This document shows positions 40,076 to 49,114 of a DNA stretch of 64,000 nucleotides, piece after piece. The number at the start of each line of letters is the position of its first letter. Positions within the stretch are counted from its first letter, which is position 1. The notes under the pieces were generated by a model, which was not told the origin of the DNA, made no database searches, and was given only the letters and a program-made list of their open reading frames with translations. The stretch comes from JAFKFH01 sp017307375 (GTDB lineage: Bacteria > Pseudomonadota > Alphaproteobacteria > Ferrovibrionales > Ferrovibrionaceae): NCBI GenBank assembly GCA_965229335.1, contig OZ245874.1, forward strand, positions 6,324,001 through 6,388,000, written 5' to 3'. The position numbers were made by a program, and so were the translations under genes.

Positions 40076-41440
40076 TCAATAGGCGCATTCGGTGAAGATC
40101 GGGTCGATCTCGCCGCCCCATTCGTTGTGATAGCGATCGAGCAGGTCTTCGGCCGGGGTCTTGCCGGTCTCGACCACCTGGCGCAGACGCCGCAGGAACA
40201 GGGTCTCGTTGTCGCCCGACGAATTGCGCCGGTCGCGGGCGGCAAGCCCGGCCGACGCGATGTCGAGCACCTGGCCGGCCAGGGTGCGCACATCGGTGTC
40301 GCGCAGCCGCGCCTTCAAGCCTTCGCGCGGCACCGCGTTGCGCAGGGCCAGCACCTCGTCGTGGCGCCAGTCCTTGACCAGATCCCAGGCGGCATCGAGC
40401 GCGCCCTGGTCGTACAGGAGGCCGACCCAAAGGGCGGGCAGTGCGCAAAGCCCGGCCCAGCCGCCGGTGTCGGCGCCGCGCATCTCCAGATAGGATTTCA
40501 GCCGCACCTCGGGGAAGGCCGTGGTCACATGGTCGGCCCAGTCCTTGATCGTCGGCACCGCGCCCGGCAACGCCGGCAGGCGGCCATCGAGGAAATCGCG
40601 GAACGACTGGCCCGAGGCGTCGATATAACGCCCCTCGCGGTGGACGAAATACATCGGCACGTCGAGCAGGTAGTCGACATAGCGCTCGAAACCGAAGCCG
40701 TCCTCGAAGGCGAAGGCCGGCACGCCCGAGCGCTGGTTGTCGGTATCGGTCCAGATCTGGCTGCGATAGCTCAGATAGCCGTTGGGCTTGCCCTCGGTGA
40801 ACGGCGAGCGGGCGAACAGCGCGGTGGCGATCGGCTGCAGCGCCAGGCTGACGCGGAACTTGCGCACCATGTCGGCCTCGGACCCGAAATCCAGATTGGC
40901 CTGCACCGTGCAGGTGCGGAACATCATGTCCAGGCCGAGCGTGCCGACCTTCGGCATATAGGCCTTCATGATGGCGTAGCGCCCCTTGGGCATCACCGGG
41001 ATGTCTTCCCGCCGCCATTTCGGATTGAAGCCGACGCCGAGCACGCCGATGCCCAGTTCCTGGCCGATCTCCTTGACCTGGCGCAGATGGGTGTTCACCT
41101 CGTCGCAGGTCTGGTGGATGGTCTCGAGCGGGGCGCCGGACAGTTCGAGCTGGCCGCCCGGCTCCAGGCTGACGGACTGGCCGTCCAGCGTCAGGGCGAT
41201 CAGCTTGTCGTTCTCGAGATAGGGCTGCCAGCCATAGCGCTGCAGCGCGGTCAGCACCGCCTCGATGCCACGCGGGCCTTCGTAGGGCAGCGGCCGCAGG
41301 TCGTCGAGCGTGTAGGCGAACTTCTCATGTTCGGTGCCGACCCGCCATTCGCCGGGCGGACGGGCCCCCCGCGACAGATACTCGACAAGCTGGCGACGCT
41401 CGGTAATCGGCGTCGCGGGCGCGGACGCGGGACCCGACAT
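40076..41440 (-). CDS. gshA: Glutamate-cysteine ligase (plant/alphaproteobacterial type)
   Basis: A 454-residue enzyme for the first step of glutathione synthesis. It has GTEHEKFAYT near the start, NDKLIALTLDGQSVSLEPGGQLELSGAPL, VGFNPKWRREDIPVMPKGRYAIMKAYMP and MFRTCTVQANLDF, which define the alphaproteobacterial/plant GCL group rather than E. coli GshA. ATG 41440 follows a G-rich run; an upstream start at 41476 is possible. It lies downstream of rsmE on the same strand, separated by 131 bp. Confidence 0.94.
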   Translation of the reverse strand: MSGPASAPATPITERRQLVEYLSRGARPPGEWRVGTEHEKFAYTLDDLRPLPYEGPRGIEAVLTALQRYGWQPYLENDKLIALTLDGQSVSLEPGGQLELSGAPLETIHQTCDEVNTHLRQVKEIGQELGIGVLGVGFNPKWRREDIPVMPKGRYAIMKAYMPKVGTLGLDMMFRTCTVQANLDFGSEADMVRKFRVSLALQPIATALFARSPFTEGKPNGYLSYRSQIWTDTDNQRSGVPAFAFEDGFGFERYVDYLLDVPMYFVHREGRYIDASGQSFRDFLDGRLPALPGAVPTIKDWADHVTTAFPEVRLKSYLEMRGADTGGWAGLCALPALWVGLLYDQGALDAAWDLVKDWRHDEVLALRNAVPREGLKARLRDTDVRTLAGQVLDIASAGLAARDRRNSSGDNETLFLRRLRQVVETGKTPAEDLLDRYHNEWGGEIDPIFTECAY

Positions 41441-41571
41441 GCTACCCCCCAAAGGCCCTAAGGCCTTGTCAAACAAGGAACAACCGGTTCGCTGCCACCC
41501 CCCGGAGGATTGCCCCCGGGCCGGACCGGTCGAATTTGGTAATGGCTATATAGGAGGCACTCCCCCTAAAG

Positions 41572-42327
41572 CTAGTGCGATCGCCAGTCGCCCAGGATCC
41601 CCTGGAAAAGGCTCAAGGCCGCCACCGCTGCGGTATCGGCCCTCAGCAGCCGCGGCCCCAGCCCCACCGCCAGCACCCCAGGATGGGCGCGCAGGCGCGA
41701 CATTTCCTCGGGTGCGAAGCCGCCCTCCGGCCCCACCAGCACGGCCCAGGGCTGGCCCGACGCGCCGGTCGCGGAAAGCGCCGCGGCGGCGGGTGGGGCC
41801 GCCCGGCTCTCGTCGCAGAACATCAGCCGCCGGCCGGCCGGCCAGCGGTCGAGCAGCCGCTCGAGCGTCACGGCCTCGCGCACCTCGGGCACGGCCAGGC
41901 GATCGCATTGTTCGGCGGCTTCCCGCGCATTTGCCGCCAGCCGCTCGCCATTGACCCGGGCGACGATGGTACGGCGGGTCAGGACCGGCTGGATGACGGC
42001 CACGCCCAGCTCGGTCGCCTTTTCGGCGACAAAATCGATGCGCGCCCGCTTGATCGGGGCAAAACACAGCCACAGATCGGGCTCGGCGGTCTGCGGCCGC
42101 AGCCGGTCGGCCACGACCAGCCGGCATTTCTTGCGCGAGACCGCCTGGACCCGGGCGCGCCATTCGCCGTCGCGGCCGTTGAACAGCGCGACCTCGTCGT
42201 CCTGGCCCAGGCGCAGCACGTTGAGCAGGTAATGGGCCTGGCCGTCGTCGGGCTCGACCTCGGCGGCAGGGGCCAGGGCATCGGGCACGAACAGGCGCTT
42301 GGCAGGGATCGGATCGTCTTCGGCCAT
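41572..42327 (-). CDS. rsmE: 16S rRNA (uracil(1498)-N3)-methyltransferase
   Basis: A 251-residue SPOUT methyltransferase that modifies U1498 of 16S rRNA. It has an N-terminal PUA-like part (RLFVPDALAP, YLLNVLRLGQDDEVALFNG) and the trefoil-knot methyltransferase region with ATELGVAVIQPVLTRRTIV, REAAEQCDRLAVP and LVGPEGGFAPEEM followed by VGLGPRLLRADTAAVAAL. All key motifs are present. It is divergent from ubiA with a 45-bp gap and precedes gshA. Confidence 0.96.
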   Translation of the reverse strand: MAEDDPIPAKRLFVPDALAPAAEVEPDDGQAHYLLNVLRLGQDDEVALFNGRDGEWRARVQAVSRKKCRLVVADRLRPQTAEPDLWLCFAPIKRARIDFVAEKATELGVAVIQPVLTRRTIVARVNGERLAANAREAAEQCDRLAVPEVREAVTLERLLDRWPAGRRLMFCDESRAAPPAAAALSATGASGQPWAVLVGPEGGFAPEEMSRLRAHPGVLAVGLGPRLLRADTAAVAALSLFQGILGDWRSH

Positions 42328-42372
42328 GGTGTCGGTTGCAGCTTGCGAATCGAGAGGCTAAGAGCTTAGCCC

Positions 42373-43296
42373 ATGACGCCACCCGACAGCACCGTCGCCG
42401 ATGCCCGGAAGGGCAACTGGGTCGACGCCTATGCCCCGGCCTGGACCCGGCCCTATCTGCGGCTGTCGCGCGCGGACCGGCCGATCGGCACCTGGCTGCT
42501 GCTGCTGCCGGGCTGGTGGTCGATCGCCATGGCGGCCCCGGCGGGAAGCGCCCCGGACCTGTGGATGATGCTGCTGTTCGGCATCGGCGCGCTGGCGATG
42601 CGGGGCGCGGGCTGCACCTTCAACGATCTGGTCGATCGCGACTTCGACGGCCGGGTCGAACGCACGCGGTCGCGCCCGCTGCCCTCGGGGCAAGTCACCC
42701 CCGGACAGGCCAGGATCTGGCTGGTGGTCCAGGCCTTGATCGGCCTTGCGGTGCTGCTGCAGATGGGATCGCTTGCCATCCTGCTCGGGGTCGCCTCGCT
42801 CGGGCTGATTGCAATCTATCCGTTCATGAAGCGGGTCACCTGGTGGCCGCAATTCTTCCTCGGCCTCGCCTTCAACTGGGGGGCGCTGATGGGCGAGGCC
42901 GCCGTTGCCGGCCGGGTAAGCGCCGCGGCGATCGTCATGTATCTGGCCGGCATCCTGTGGACACTGGGTTATGACACCGTCTATGCCCACCAGGACAAGG
43001 AAGACGACGCGCTGATCGGCGTCAAGTCGACCGCGCGGCTGTTCGGCACGCGCAGCCGCGTCGTCCTCTTCCGCTTCTATGCCGGCATGATGGTGCTGAT
43101 GCTGGCCGTCGGCCCGCTGGCCGCGCTGGCCTGGCCCTATTACATCGGACTTACCGTCGCGGCACTGATGCTCTATCGCCAGAACGCCGCGCTCGACTTC
43201 GACGACGGCGCCGCCTGCCTCGTCGCGTTTCGCGCGCATCGCGATGTCGGGCTTGTAATCCTTGCCGGATTCGTCGCGGCCCGCCTGATCGGTTGA
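42373..43296 (+). CDS. ubiA: 4-Hydroxybenzoate octaprenyltransferase
   Basis: A 307-residue integral membrane prenyltransferase that attaches the isoprenoid tail in ubiquinone synthesis. The two Asp-rich motifs are NDLVDRDFDGRVERTRSRPLPSG and DTVYAHQDKEDD, which bind Mg2+ and the prenyl diphosphate. About eight hydrophobic helices surround them. It faces away from rsmE and is followed 50 bp later by the hybrid histidine kinase. Ubiquinone genes are otherwise absent here, apart from a UbiD-family gene about 11 kb away. Confidence 0.95.
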   Translation: MTPPDSTVADARKGNWVDAYAPAWTRPYLRLSRADRPIGTWLLLLPGWWSIAMAAPAGSAPDLWMMLLFGIGALAMRGAGCTFNDLVDRDFDGRVERTRSRPLPSGQVTPGQARIWLVVQALIGLAVLLQMGSLAILLGVASLGLIAIYPFMKRVTWWPQFFLGLAFNWGALMGEAAVAGRVSAAAIVMYLAGILWTLGYDTVYAHQDKEDDALIGVKSTARLFGTRSRVVLFRFYAGMMVLMLAVGPLAALAWPYYIGLTVAALMLYRQNAALDFDDGAACLVAFRAHRDVGLVILAGFVAARLIG

Positions 43297-43346
43297 ATTG
43301 TTGCCCGCCCCAAGGTTCAATGCGGGGGACAACGGGGTGGCAATTC

Positions 43347-46300
43347 ATGACATCGACAGGGCCCGACCTTGACGCCCGTCCACGCTTCGGGCGCCTCGAA
43401 CGGCGCCTGATCGCCGGCACCCTCGTCCTCGGCACCCTGATCGTCGCGCTGGCCGCCGGCGCCTGGATCGTCAGCCAGTCGGCGGTCGAACAGGCGCGCG
43501 CGCGCTATGAGCAAAATCTCCGCCCCCTGCTGGCGCTGAAACGGCTGTCGGATTTCTATGCGATCAAGGTGGTCGGCATCGCCGGCATGGCCGCATCGCG
43601 GGTGGTCGAGGCCGACGACGCCGCCAGGCAACTGGCCGAGGCGCGGCGCGACGTCGCCGGGATCTGGCCGGCCTATCTCGCGGCCATCCGGGATCCGGCG
43701 GAACGGGCGCTGGCGGCGACGTTCGAAGGGCGGCGCGTCGAAGCCGACGCGCTGGTCGGCGACCTGCTCGACGCGCTGCAGGTCGGCGACGATGCGGTTC
43801 CGACGCTGAAGCTGTTCGTCGAGGCCCGGTTGCATGCGACGATCGACCCGGTGCTGGCCGACCTCGACCGCCTTGTCGGCTACCACATCGCCGCGGTCGA
43901 AAGCGGCCAGGCACGGCTCGAACGCGACTTCGGTCGACAATCCGTCGCCTATCTCGCCGCGTTGCTTGTCGGTCTCGTGGCCGCGGGCGCCGTCATCCTG
44001 CTGTCGCATCTGTCGATCGGGCGGCCGCTGGGGCGGCTGACGGCGGCGATGCGCGGCCTGGTCGCCGGCGACCTCGACGCACCGGTCCCGGGACTCGACC
44101 GCCGCGACGAGATCGGCGAGATGGCGCGCGCCCTTGCGGTGTTCCAGAACACCGCCGTCGAACTGGTCCGCGCCAAGACCGCCGCCGAGGCGACACGGCG
44201 CGAGGCCGAGCTGTCGTCGCAATGGCTCGAGCTGGCCAACCAGGAACTGGAGGACGAGCGTGCCCGCGTCGAGGAAGCCCGACGCCAGGCCGAACTGTCG
44301 TCGGACTGGCTGGAGCTTGCCAACCAGGAGCTCGAGGACGAGCGGGCCCGGGTCGAGGAATCGCGGCGCCAGGCCGAACTGTCGTCGAACTGGCTCGAAC
44401 TCGCCAACGAGGAACTGGAGGCCGAGCGCGCCCGCGTCGAGGAAGCGCGGCGGCAGGCCGAACTGTCGTCGCAATGGCTCGAACTGGCCAACGAGGAACT
44501 GGAGGCCGAGCGGGCCCGGGCCGACGCCGCGACCCAGGCCAAGTCGTCGTTCCTGGCGATGATGAGCCACGAGATCCGCACGCCGATGAACGGCGTCATG
44601 GGCATGGCTGAACTGCTCGACCAGACCGCGCTGACCGAGGAACAGCGCGGCATGACCCGGATCATCACCCAGTCGGCCGCCGCGCTGCTGACGATCATCA
44701 ACGACATTCTCGACTTCTCCAAGATCGAGGCCGGCAAGCTCGACATCGAGGCCGTTCCCTTCGCCCTGACCGAACTGGTCGAAGGCGCGGCGGAACTGAT
44801 CGCGCCGCGAGCCGACGAGAAGGGCATCAAGCTGATCGTCGACATCGACCCGGACCTGGCCGACCAGCGCGTCGGCGATCCGACGCGGCTGCGCCAGATC
44901 CTGCTCAACCTCGCCGGAAACGCGGTGAAGTTCACCGAGAAGGGCCATGTCCGCATCAGCGTCACCTCGTTCCGCGACAAGGCGGCGCCGCGGCTGAAAT
45001 TCGCCATCGCCGATACCGGCATCGGCCTGACCCCGGAACAGAAGGACAGGCTGTTCCAGCCTTTCGCCCAGGCCGACTCGTCGACCTCGCGCAAGTTCGG
45101 CGGCACCGGCCTCGGCCTCTCGATCTGCCGCCGGCTGGCCGAACTGATGGGCGGCGAGGTCGGGGCCGATTCGGTCGCCGGCGAAGGCTCGACCTTCTGG
45201 GCGACCCTGCCGCTGCCGGTGGCAGACCCGGCGCCGGTCGAACCCTTCGTCGACATTGCCGACCTGCCGGTGCTGGCGGTGGCGACCGACGATCGCGCGG
45301 CACGCGCAAGCCTTGCCAATCATCTGCATGCCGCCGGTATCGCCGACGTCACCTGGGCGACCCCGGGCGAGATCCCCGAGGTCATCGACGAACGCACCTG
45401 CGTGGTCGTGCTGGCCGACGAGACGGCGGGGCTGATCGCGGCCGAGGCCCTGGTCGTGCGGGGCGGCATCCGCATGGTGCTGATCGCCTCGCGGCTTGCC
45501 GTCTCGTCGCTCGACAACGCGCTGCGCCGCGGGGCGGCGGCAACGCTGACGACGCCGGCCCAGCGCCAGCGCCTGTGGCGGGCGATCGCGGTCGCCGCCG
45601 GAAGGGCTGCGCCCGAGGCACGCGTCACCGAAGGCAGCGAGCGCTTCATGCCGCCGCCGATCGAGGAGGCGCGGGACGCGGGCGCGCTGATCCTGATCGC
45701 CGAGGACAACAAGACAAACCAGATCGTCATCGGCCGGATTCTCGACCGCCTCGGCTATGCCCATGAAATGGGCGACGACGGCGCCATCGCGCTCGAGATG
45801 TATCGCCGTGGGGGCTACGGCATGCTGCTGACCGATTTCCATATGCCCAACATGGATGGCTTCGAGCTGACCGCCGCGATCCGCGGGGGCGAGACCGAGG
45901 ACGGTTTCCGGCTGCCGATCGTCGCCCTTACCGCCGATGCGCTGCCGGGCACGGCACAGCGCTGCCGCGACGCCGGGATGGACGGCTATCTGACCAAGCC
46001 GGTCGAACTGAAGGCGCTGACCGCGCTGCTCGAACAATTGCTGCCCCAGGCAGCCGGCCTGCGCCGCCCGTGGGTCGAGGAACCGGTGGCACCCGCCGCC
46101 CCCGCCTACGACATCGATCCCGCGGTACTCGATCTCGACCAGATCGCCGAGACCTTCGGCGGCGTCAACGCCGACGCCATCGCGTTCCTGACCGGTTTCG
46201 CCGCCGACCTCGCCCGCATGGTCGCCGAGGTCCAGGCGCCTTGCGCCGCCCGCGACCTGGCCGAGGCGCGCCATACCGCCCATGCGCTGAAGGGTGCTGC

Positions 46301-46466
46301 CCGGTCAAGCGGCGCGGGCCGGCTGGGCCAGCTTGCCTCCGACATCCAGGACTGCCTAGATGCCGGTGACGGCGACACCGCCGACCTGCTGGCCGGCATG
46401 CTGCCCGAAACGGCCGACGAGCTTGCGGCAGCCATCGGCATTCTGTCAGGATCGCGGCCATCATGA
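43347..46466 (+). CDS. Hybrid sensor histidine kinase with Hpt domain and expandable coiled coil
   Basis: A 1039-residue sensor kinase. TM1 (about 16-40), a periplasmic helical domain, TM2 (about 201-222) and HAMP (to about 272) lead into a coiled coil made of four 28-residue repeats (about 287-398, WLELANQELEDERARVEEARRQAELS type). HisKA follows with His408 in MSHEIRTPMNG, then HATPase with N-, G1- and G2-box motifs (NLAGNAVKFT, IADTGIGL, GTGLGLSIC). There is a degenerate receiver-like region (about 640-760), a receiver with Asp830 in LTDFHMPNMDG, and an Hpt domain with His979 in TAHALKGAARS. The start ATG 43347 follows GGGGTGG. A single-domain response regulator follows in overlap. Confidence 0.92.
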   Translation: MTSTGPDLDARPRFGRLERRLIAGTLVLGTLIVALAAGAWIVSQSAVEQARARYEQNLRPLLALKRLSDFYAIKVVGIAGMAASRVVEADDAARQLAEARRDVAGIWPAYLAAIRDPAERALAATFEGRRVEADALVGDLLDALQVGDDAVPTLKLFVEARLHATIDPVLADLDRLVGYHIAAVESGQARLERDFGRQSVAYLAALLVGLVAAGAVILLSHLSIGRPLGRLTAAMRGLVAGDLDAPVPGLDRRDEIGEMARALAVFQNTAVELVRAKTAAEATRREAELSSQWLELANQELEDERARVEEARRQAELSSDWLELANQELEDERARVEESRRQAELSSNWLELANEELEAERARVEEARRQAELSSQWLELANEELEAERARADAATQAKSSFLAMMSHEIRTPMNGVMGMAELLDQTALTEEQRGMTRIITQSAAALLTIINDILDFSKIEAGKLDIEAVPFALTELVEGAAELIAPRADEKGIKLIVDIDPDLADQRVGDPTRLRQILLNLAGNAVKFTEKGHVRISVTSFRDKAAPRLKFAIADTGIGLTPEQKDRLFQPFAQADSSTSRKFGGTGLGLSICRRLAELMGGEVGADSVAGEGSTFWATLPLPVADPAPVEPFVDIADLPVLAVATDDRAARASLANHLHAAGIADVTWATPGEIPEVIDERTCVVVLADETAGLIAAEALVVRGGIRMVLIASRLAVSSLDNALRRGAAATLTTPAQRQRLWRAIAVAAGRAAPEARVTEGSERFMPPPIEEARDAGALILIAEDNKTNQIVIGRILDRLGYAHEMGDDGAIALEMYRRGGYGMLLTDFHMPNMDGFELTAAIRGGETEDGFRLPIVALTADALPGTAQRCRDAGMDGYLTKPVELKALTALLEQLLPQAAGLRRPWVEEPVAPAAPAYDIDPAVLDLDQIAETFGGVNADAIAFLTGFAADLARMVAEVQAPCAARDLAEARHTAHALKGAARSSGAGRLGQLASDIQDCLDAGDGDTADLLAGMLPETADELAAAIGILSGSRPS
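44205..44540 (+). repeat. 84-bp tandem repeat (four copies) encoding 28-residue coiled-coil units
   Basis: Copies start at 44205, 44289, 44373 and 44457, each 84 bp. Each encodes ELSS-WLELAN-ELE-ERAR-EE-RRQA, that is, four heptads. Copies differ mainly at third positions and at a few codons. The last copy diverges into ADAATQAK before the HisKA domain. The unit length is a multiple of both 3 and 7 codons, so copy number could change without breaking frame or helix register. Confidence 0.95.
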
Positions 46467-46861
46467 TGGATGCCCGCTACAGCCGCCACACCATTGCCGT
46501 CATCGAAGACGAGAGCCATACGCGCGCGATCATCCGCGGCCTGCTGCGGCAGCTCGGCGTGCGCTCGATCGTCGAGGCGGCCGATGGCGGCGTCGGCCTG
46601 AAGGAAGTGATCCGCAGCCGGCCGTCGGCGGTACTTTGCGACATTCACATGGAGCCGGTCGACGGCCTGACCTTCGTCTTCAACCTGCGCCATTTCGCCG
46701 TGCCGGCGATCGCCAAGATCCCGGTGATCATGCTGACCGCGGACGCCCAGCGCGAGACCGTCGAGGCCGCCCGCGATTCGCAGATCAACGGCTATATCGT
46801 CAAGCCGGTCAGCCTGGCGATGCTCAAGCAGCGGCTGGACAAGGTCCTCGGCATCACTTGA
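46463..46861 (+). CDS. Single-domain response regulator
   Basis: A 132-residue CheY-like receiver. The acidic pair is in IAVIEDES, the phosphorylated Asp60 is in VLCDIHMEPVDG, the conserved Thr in MLTADAQ and the Lys in YIVKPVS. There is no output domain, so it would act by protein contact or as a phosphate shuttle. It overlaps the hybrid kinase by four bases (ATGA) and is its probable partner through the kinase's Hpt domain. Its stop overlaps the convergent hydrolase gene by eight bases. Confidence 0.92.
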   Translation: MMDARYSRHTIAVIEDESHTRAIIRGLLRQLGVRSIVEAADGGVGLKEVIRSRPSAVLCDIHMEPVDGLTFVFNLRHFAVPAIAKIPVIMLTADAQRETVEAARDSQINGYIVKPVSLAMLKQRLDKVLGIT

Positions 46862-47894
46862 GCCAGCGGGTGAAGAATCCGACCATGTCGGCGGCGAACT
46901 GCTGGGGCTGGTCGCCGCCGGACCCGACCTTCGCCCCGCGGCCCAGGAACGGCGCCGCCGCCCGCTGCCAATAGGCATCGTTAGCACCCGGCACCTTCTG
47001 GTCGACGTAGAAATCCCAGAACACGCCTTTCTCGTCCATGTAGGCGATCGGGGCATCCAGCGCCTTGATCGCGTCCGGCAGCGTCTGCACCGGGCGTCCC
47101 TCCTGGTCGAAACCGTGATAGGCGCCGGCGAACAGCCGGATCGAGACGCGTTCGGAGCCCTGCCTCATCGCGACGGCCTGGGCCTGGCACTGGATTGGCG
47201 AGACCCAGTCGTCGTTGGCGGCAACGAGGAAACGGACCGCGGTCAGACCCGATTGCGGTTTCAGGAATTGGTAGCCGCACCAGGGATAGGCCGGCATGAC
47301 CGCCGCGAGATGCCCGCCCGGACCCAGCACTGCCGCCGCGACCGGGGCCATTGCCGCCATCGCCACGGCGTGGCCGCCGCGGCTGTAGCCGATCGCGCCG
47401 ATGCGCGACGGCTCGATCTCGGGCAGCACGGCAAGGGCCTTGGCCGCCGCCAGCACGTCGTAGGCGCTTTCGGCAAAGGTCATCTGGCCCTGGTCGGCGA
47501 TGGTGTCGCGGATGCCGCGGCCGCCGAACGGGTCGAGCAGCAGGGCGCCGATGCCCGCCGAGGTCAGGTATTGCGCATGCCGGACCTGCTGGGCGTTGAC
47601 CCCGCCGGATCCCGGCACGATCACCACGACCGGGAAGCGCGGCGTGCCGGCCGGCAGGAACAGCTTGGCATCGAGCGTCACGACCTGGCCGGGACGACCG
47701 GCGATGATGTCCTCGTAGGTCGCCGGCCGCGCACTCGGCACCTTCAGCGCGTTGCCGATCACCCCATTGGCCAGAACGATCTGGCGTTCGGCGAACGGCA
47801 CGGTCGGGGCCGTCTGCGCCAGGGCCGTGCCGTGGACGAGGCCCCAGGCCAGTATCGCTGCCACCGCCGCCTGCCATTTTCCTGTGCGCATCAT
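46854..47894 (-). CDS. Exported alpha/beta hydrolase, dienelactone-hydrolase-like
   Basis: A 346-residue protein with a signal peptide (WQAAVAAILAWGLVHGTALA). The alpha/beta-hydrolase core shows PVVVIVPGSGGVNAQQ, the nucleophile elbow IGYSRGGHA, an acid candidate in ANDDWVSP and a catalytic histidine in AGAYHGFDQEG. Such enzymes are esterases or lactonases acting in the periplasm. The substrate is unknown. Two adjacent start codons exist (47894 and 47891) after GAGAGGG. It converges on the response-regulator gene with overlapping stops. Confidence 0.8.
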   Translation of the reverse strand: MMRTGKWQAAVAAILAWGLVHGTALAQTAPTVPFAERQIVLANGVIGNALKVPSARPATYEDIIAGRPGQVVTLDAKLFLPAGTPRFPVVVIVPGSGGVNAQQVRHAQYLTSAGIGALLLDPFGGRGIRDTIADQGQMTFAESAYDVLAAAKALAVLPEIEPSRIGAIGYSRGGHAVAMAAMAPVAAAVLGPGGHLAAVMPAYPWCGYQFLKPQSGLTAVRFLVAANDDWVSPIQCQAQAVAMRQGSERVSIRLFAGAYHGFDQEGRPVQTLPDAIKALDAPIAYMDEKGVFWDFYVDQKVPGANDAYWQRAAAPFLGRGAKVGSGGDQPQQFAADMVGFFTRWLK

Positions 47895-47929
47895 GCCCTC
47901 TCGCCCCATCGTGACCGACAAGGGCGACA

Positions 47930-49063
47930 CTAGCCCAAAACCGGTGCCGGCAGCACCACCCTGACGACGGTGCCCTGGCCGGACCGCCCGTCGATCTCGA
48001 GCCGGCCGCCGAGCCGGACGAGCAGGCGCCGCACCAGCCGGAAACCGAAACCGGCCCCGCTTTCCCCGTGCGTGCCACGCTGCGGCGAGACCGTGCCATC
48101 GCCGGACATCAGCCGGTCGGCGAGTGCCGGATCGATCCCCACGCCCGAATCCCTGACGGCCAGAACGACGGTTTCGGCCTCATGGTCGGCCGAGACGGTG
48201 ACGCGGCCGCCGGGCGGCGTGAATTTCAGGGCATTGGCGATCAGGTTGCGCAGCACGGTTTCGAGCATCAGGCGATCGGCCCGAACCGAGCCGACGGCAG
48301 GCTCGGCCAGCAGCAGGACCCGCTTGCGGCGGGCCGCCGCCTCGTGCGGCCGAATCGCTGCAGCGATGAAGGCCTGCAGATCGATCGCGACCGGCACGGC
48401 GGCGGCATCCTCCGATCGCGCCCAGTCGAGCAGGTTGGCCAGCAGCGCCTCGCCCTGCACCGCCGCCTCGCGCAGCGATTCCGCCTGGGCGATCAGTTCG
48501 CCGGGATCGAGCCGCCCGCGTTCCAGCGCCACCAGATCGGCAAAGGCACCGACGGGATTGAGCAGCCCGCGCAGGTCATGGCCGATGATCTCGATCAGTT
48601 CATCCTTGTGGCGGTTCAGCCGCGCCAGCTCGGCCCGGCCGGCCGAGGCGGCGGCCTCCGCCGCCTTGCGCGCCGACATGTCGCCGATGACGCTGAGCAG
48701 CAGCGCGGTACCGTCGAGCGCCTCGAACAGCGCCGAGGTCCATTCGACCGCGATCAGGCGACCATCGCCGGCCTGCAGCGTCCATTCCTCGGGTGTCGCC
48801 GCACCACCGGCGGCAAGGCGCCCGCGATAGACACGCAGGCCCGCCTCGCGCGCCGCCGGGGGCAGGACGGCAGTCACCGGCCGGCCGACCAGCGCGCCCT
48901 CGTCGAGAGCCAGCAGCCGGCAATAGCCGGGCGAGACCGCGACGAACAGGCCATCGGAATCGGTCACGCAATACCCGCCGGGCAGGGCGCGCTCCAGCGC
49001 CCCGGCCAGGGCATCGATCGTCCATTGCGGAATGTCGATTGCCGGGCGGGAATTCGTCGTCAC
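47930..49063 (-). CDS. PAS-domain sensor histidine kinase
   Basis: A 377-residue soluble kinase. A PAS domain (YCVTDSDGLFVAVSPGYCRLLALDEGALVGR, then SVIGDMSARKAAE) precedes a HisKA-like dimerisation helix with the histidine in EIIGHDLRGLLNPVGAF, and an ATPase domain with NLIANALKFTPPGGRV and VRDSGVGIDP. There is no membrane segment. GTG 49063 is preferred (AGGAGACC upstream), because the longer frame would run across the start of the divergent gene. No response regulator is adjacent on this strand. It is divergent from a cysteine-rich protein and a Sel1 protein. Confidence 0.85.
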   Translation of the reverse strand: MTTNSRPAIDIPQWTIDALAGALERALPGGYCVTDSDGLFVAVSPGYCRLLALDEGALVGRPVTAVLPPAAREAGLRVYRGRLAAGGAATPEEWTLQAGDGRLIAVEWTSALFEALDGTALLLSVIGDMSARKAAEAAASAGRAELARLNRHKDELIEIIGHDLRGLLNPVGAFADLVALERGRLDPGELIAQAESLREAAVQGEALLANLLDWARSEDAAAVPVAIDLQAFIAAAIRPHEAAARRKRVLLLAEPAVGSVRADRLMLETVLRNLIANALKFTPPGGRVTVSADHEAETVVLAVRDSGVGIDPALADRLMSGDGTVSPQRGTHGESGAGFGFRLVRRLLVRLGGRLEIDGRSGQGTVVRVVLPAPVLG

Positions 49064-49114
49064 GTCACGCGGTCTCCTGGTTGCAGGCGCAGCCGACCCC
49101 ACTATAGTGAGCGG

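Noticed and set aside
43317..46283. A 988-residue open frame antisense to the hybrid kinase
   Set aside because: It mirrors the tandem repeat and codon bias of the kinase; no recognisable protein features.
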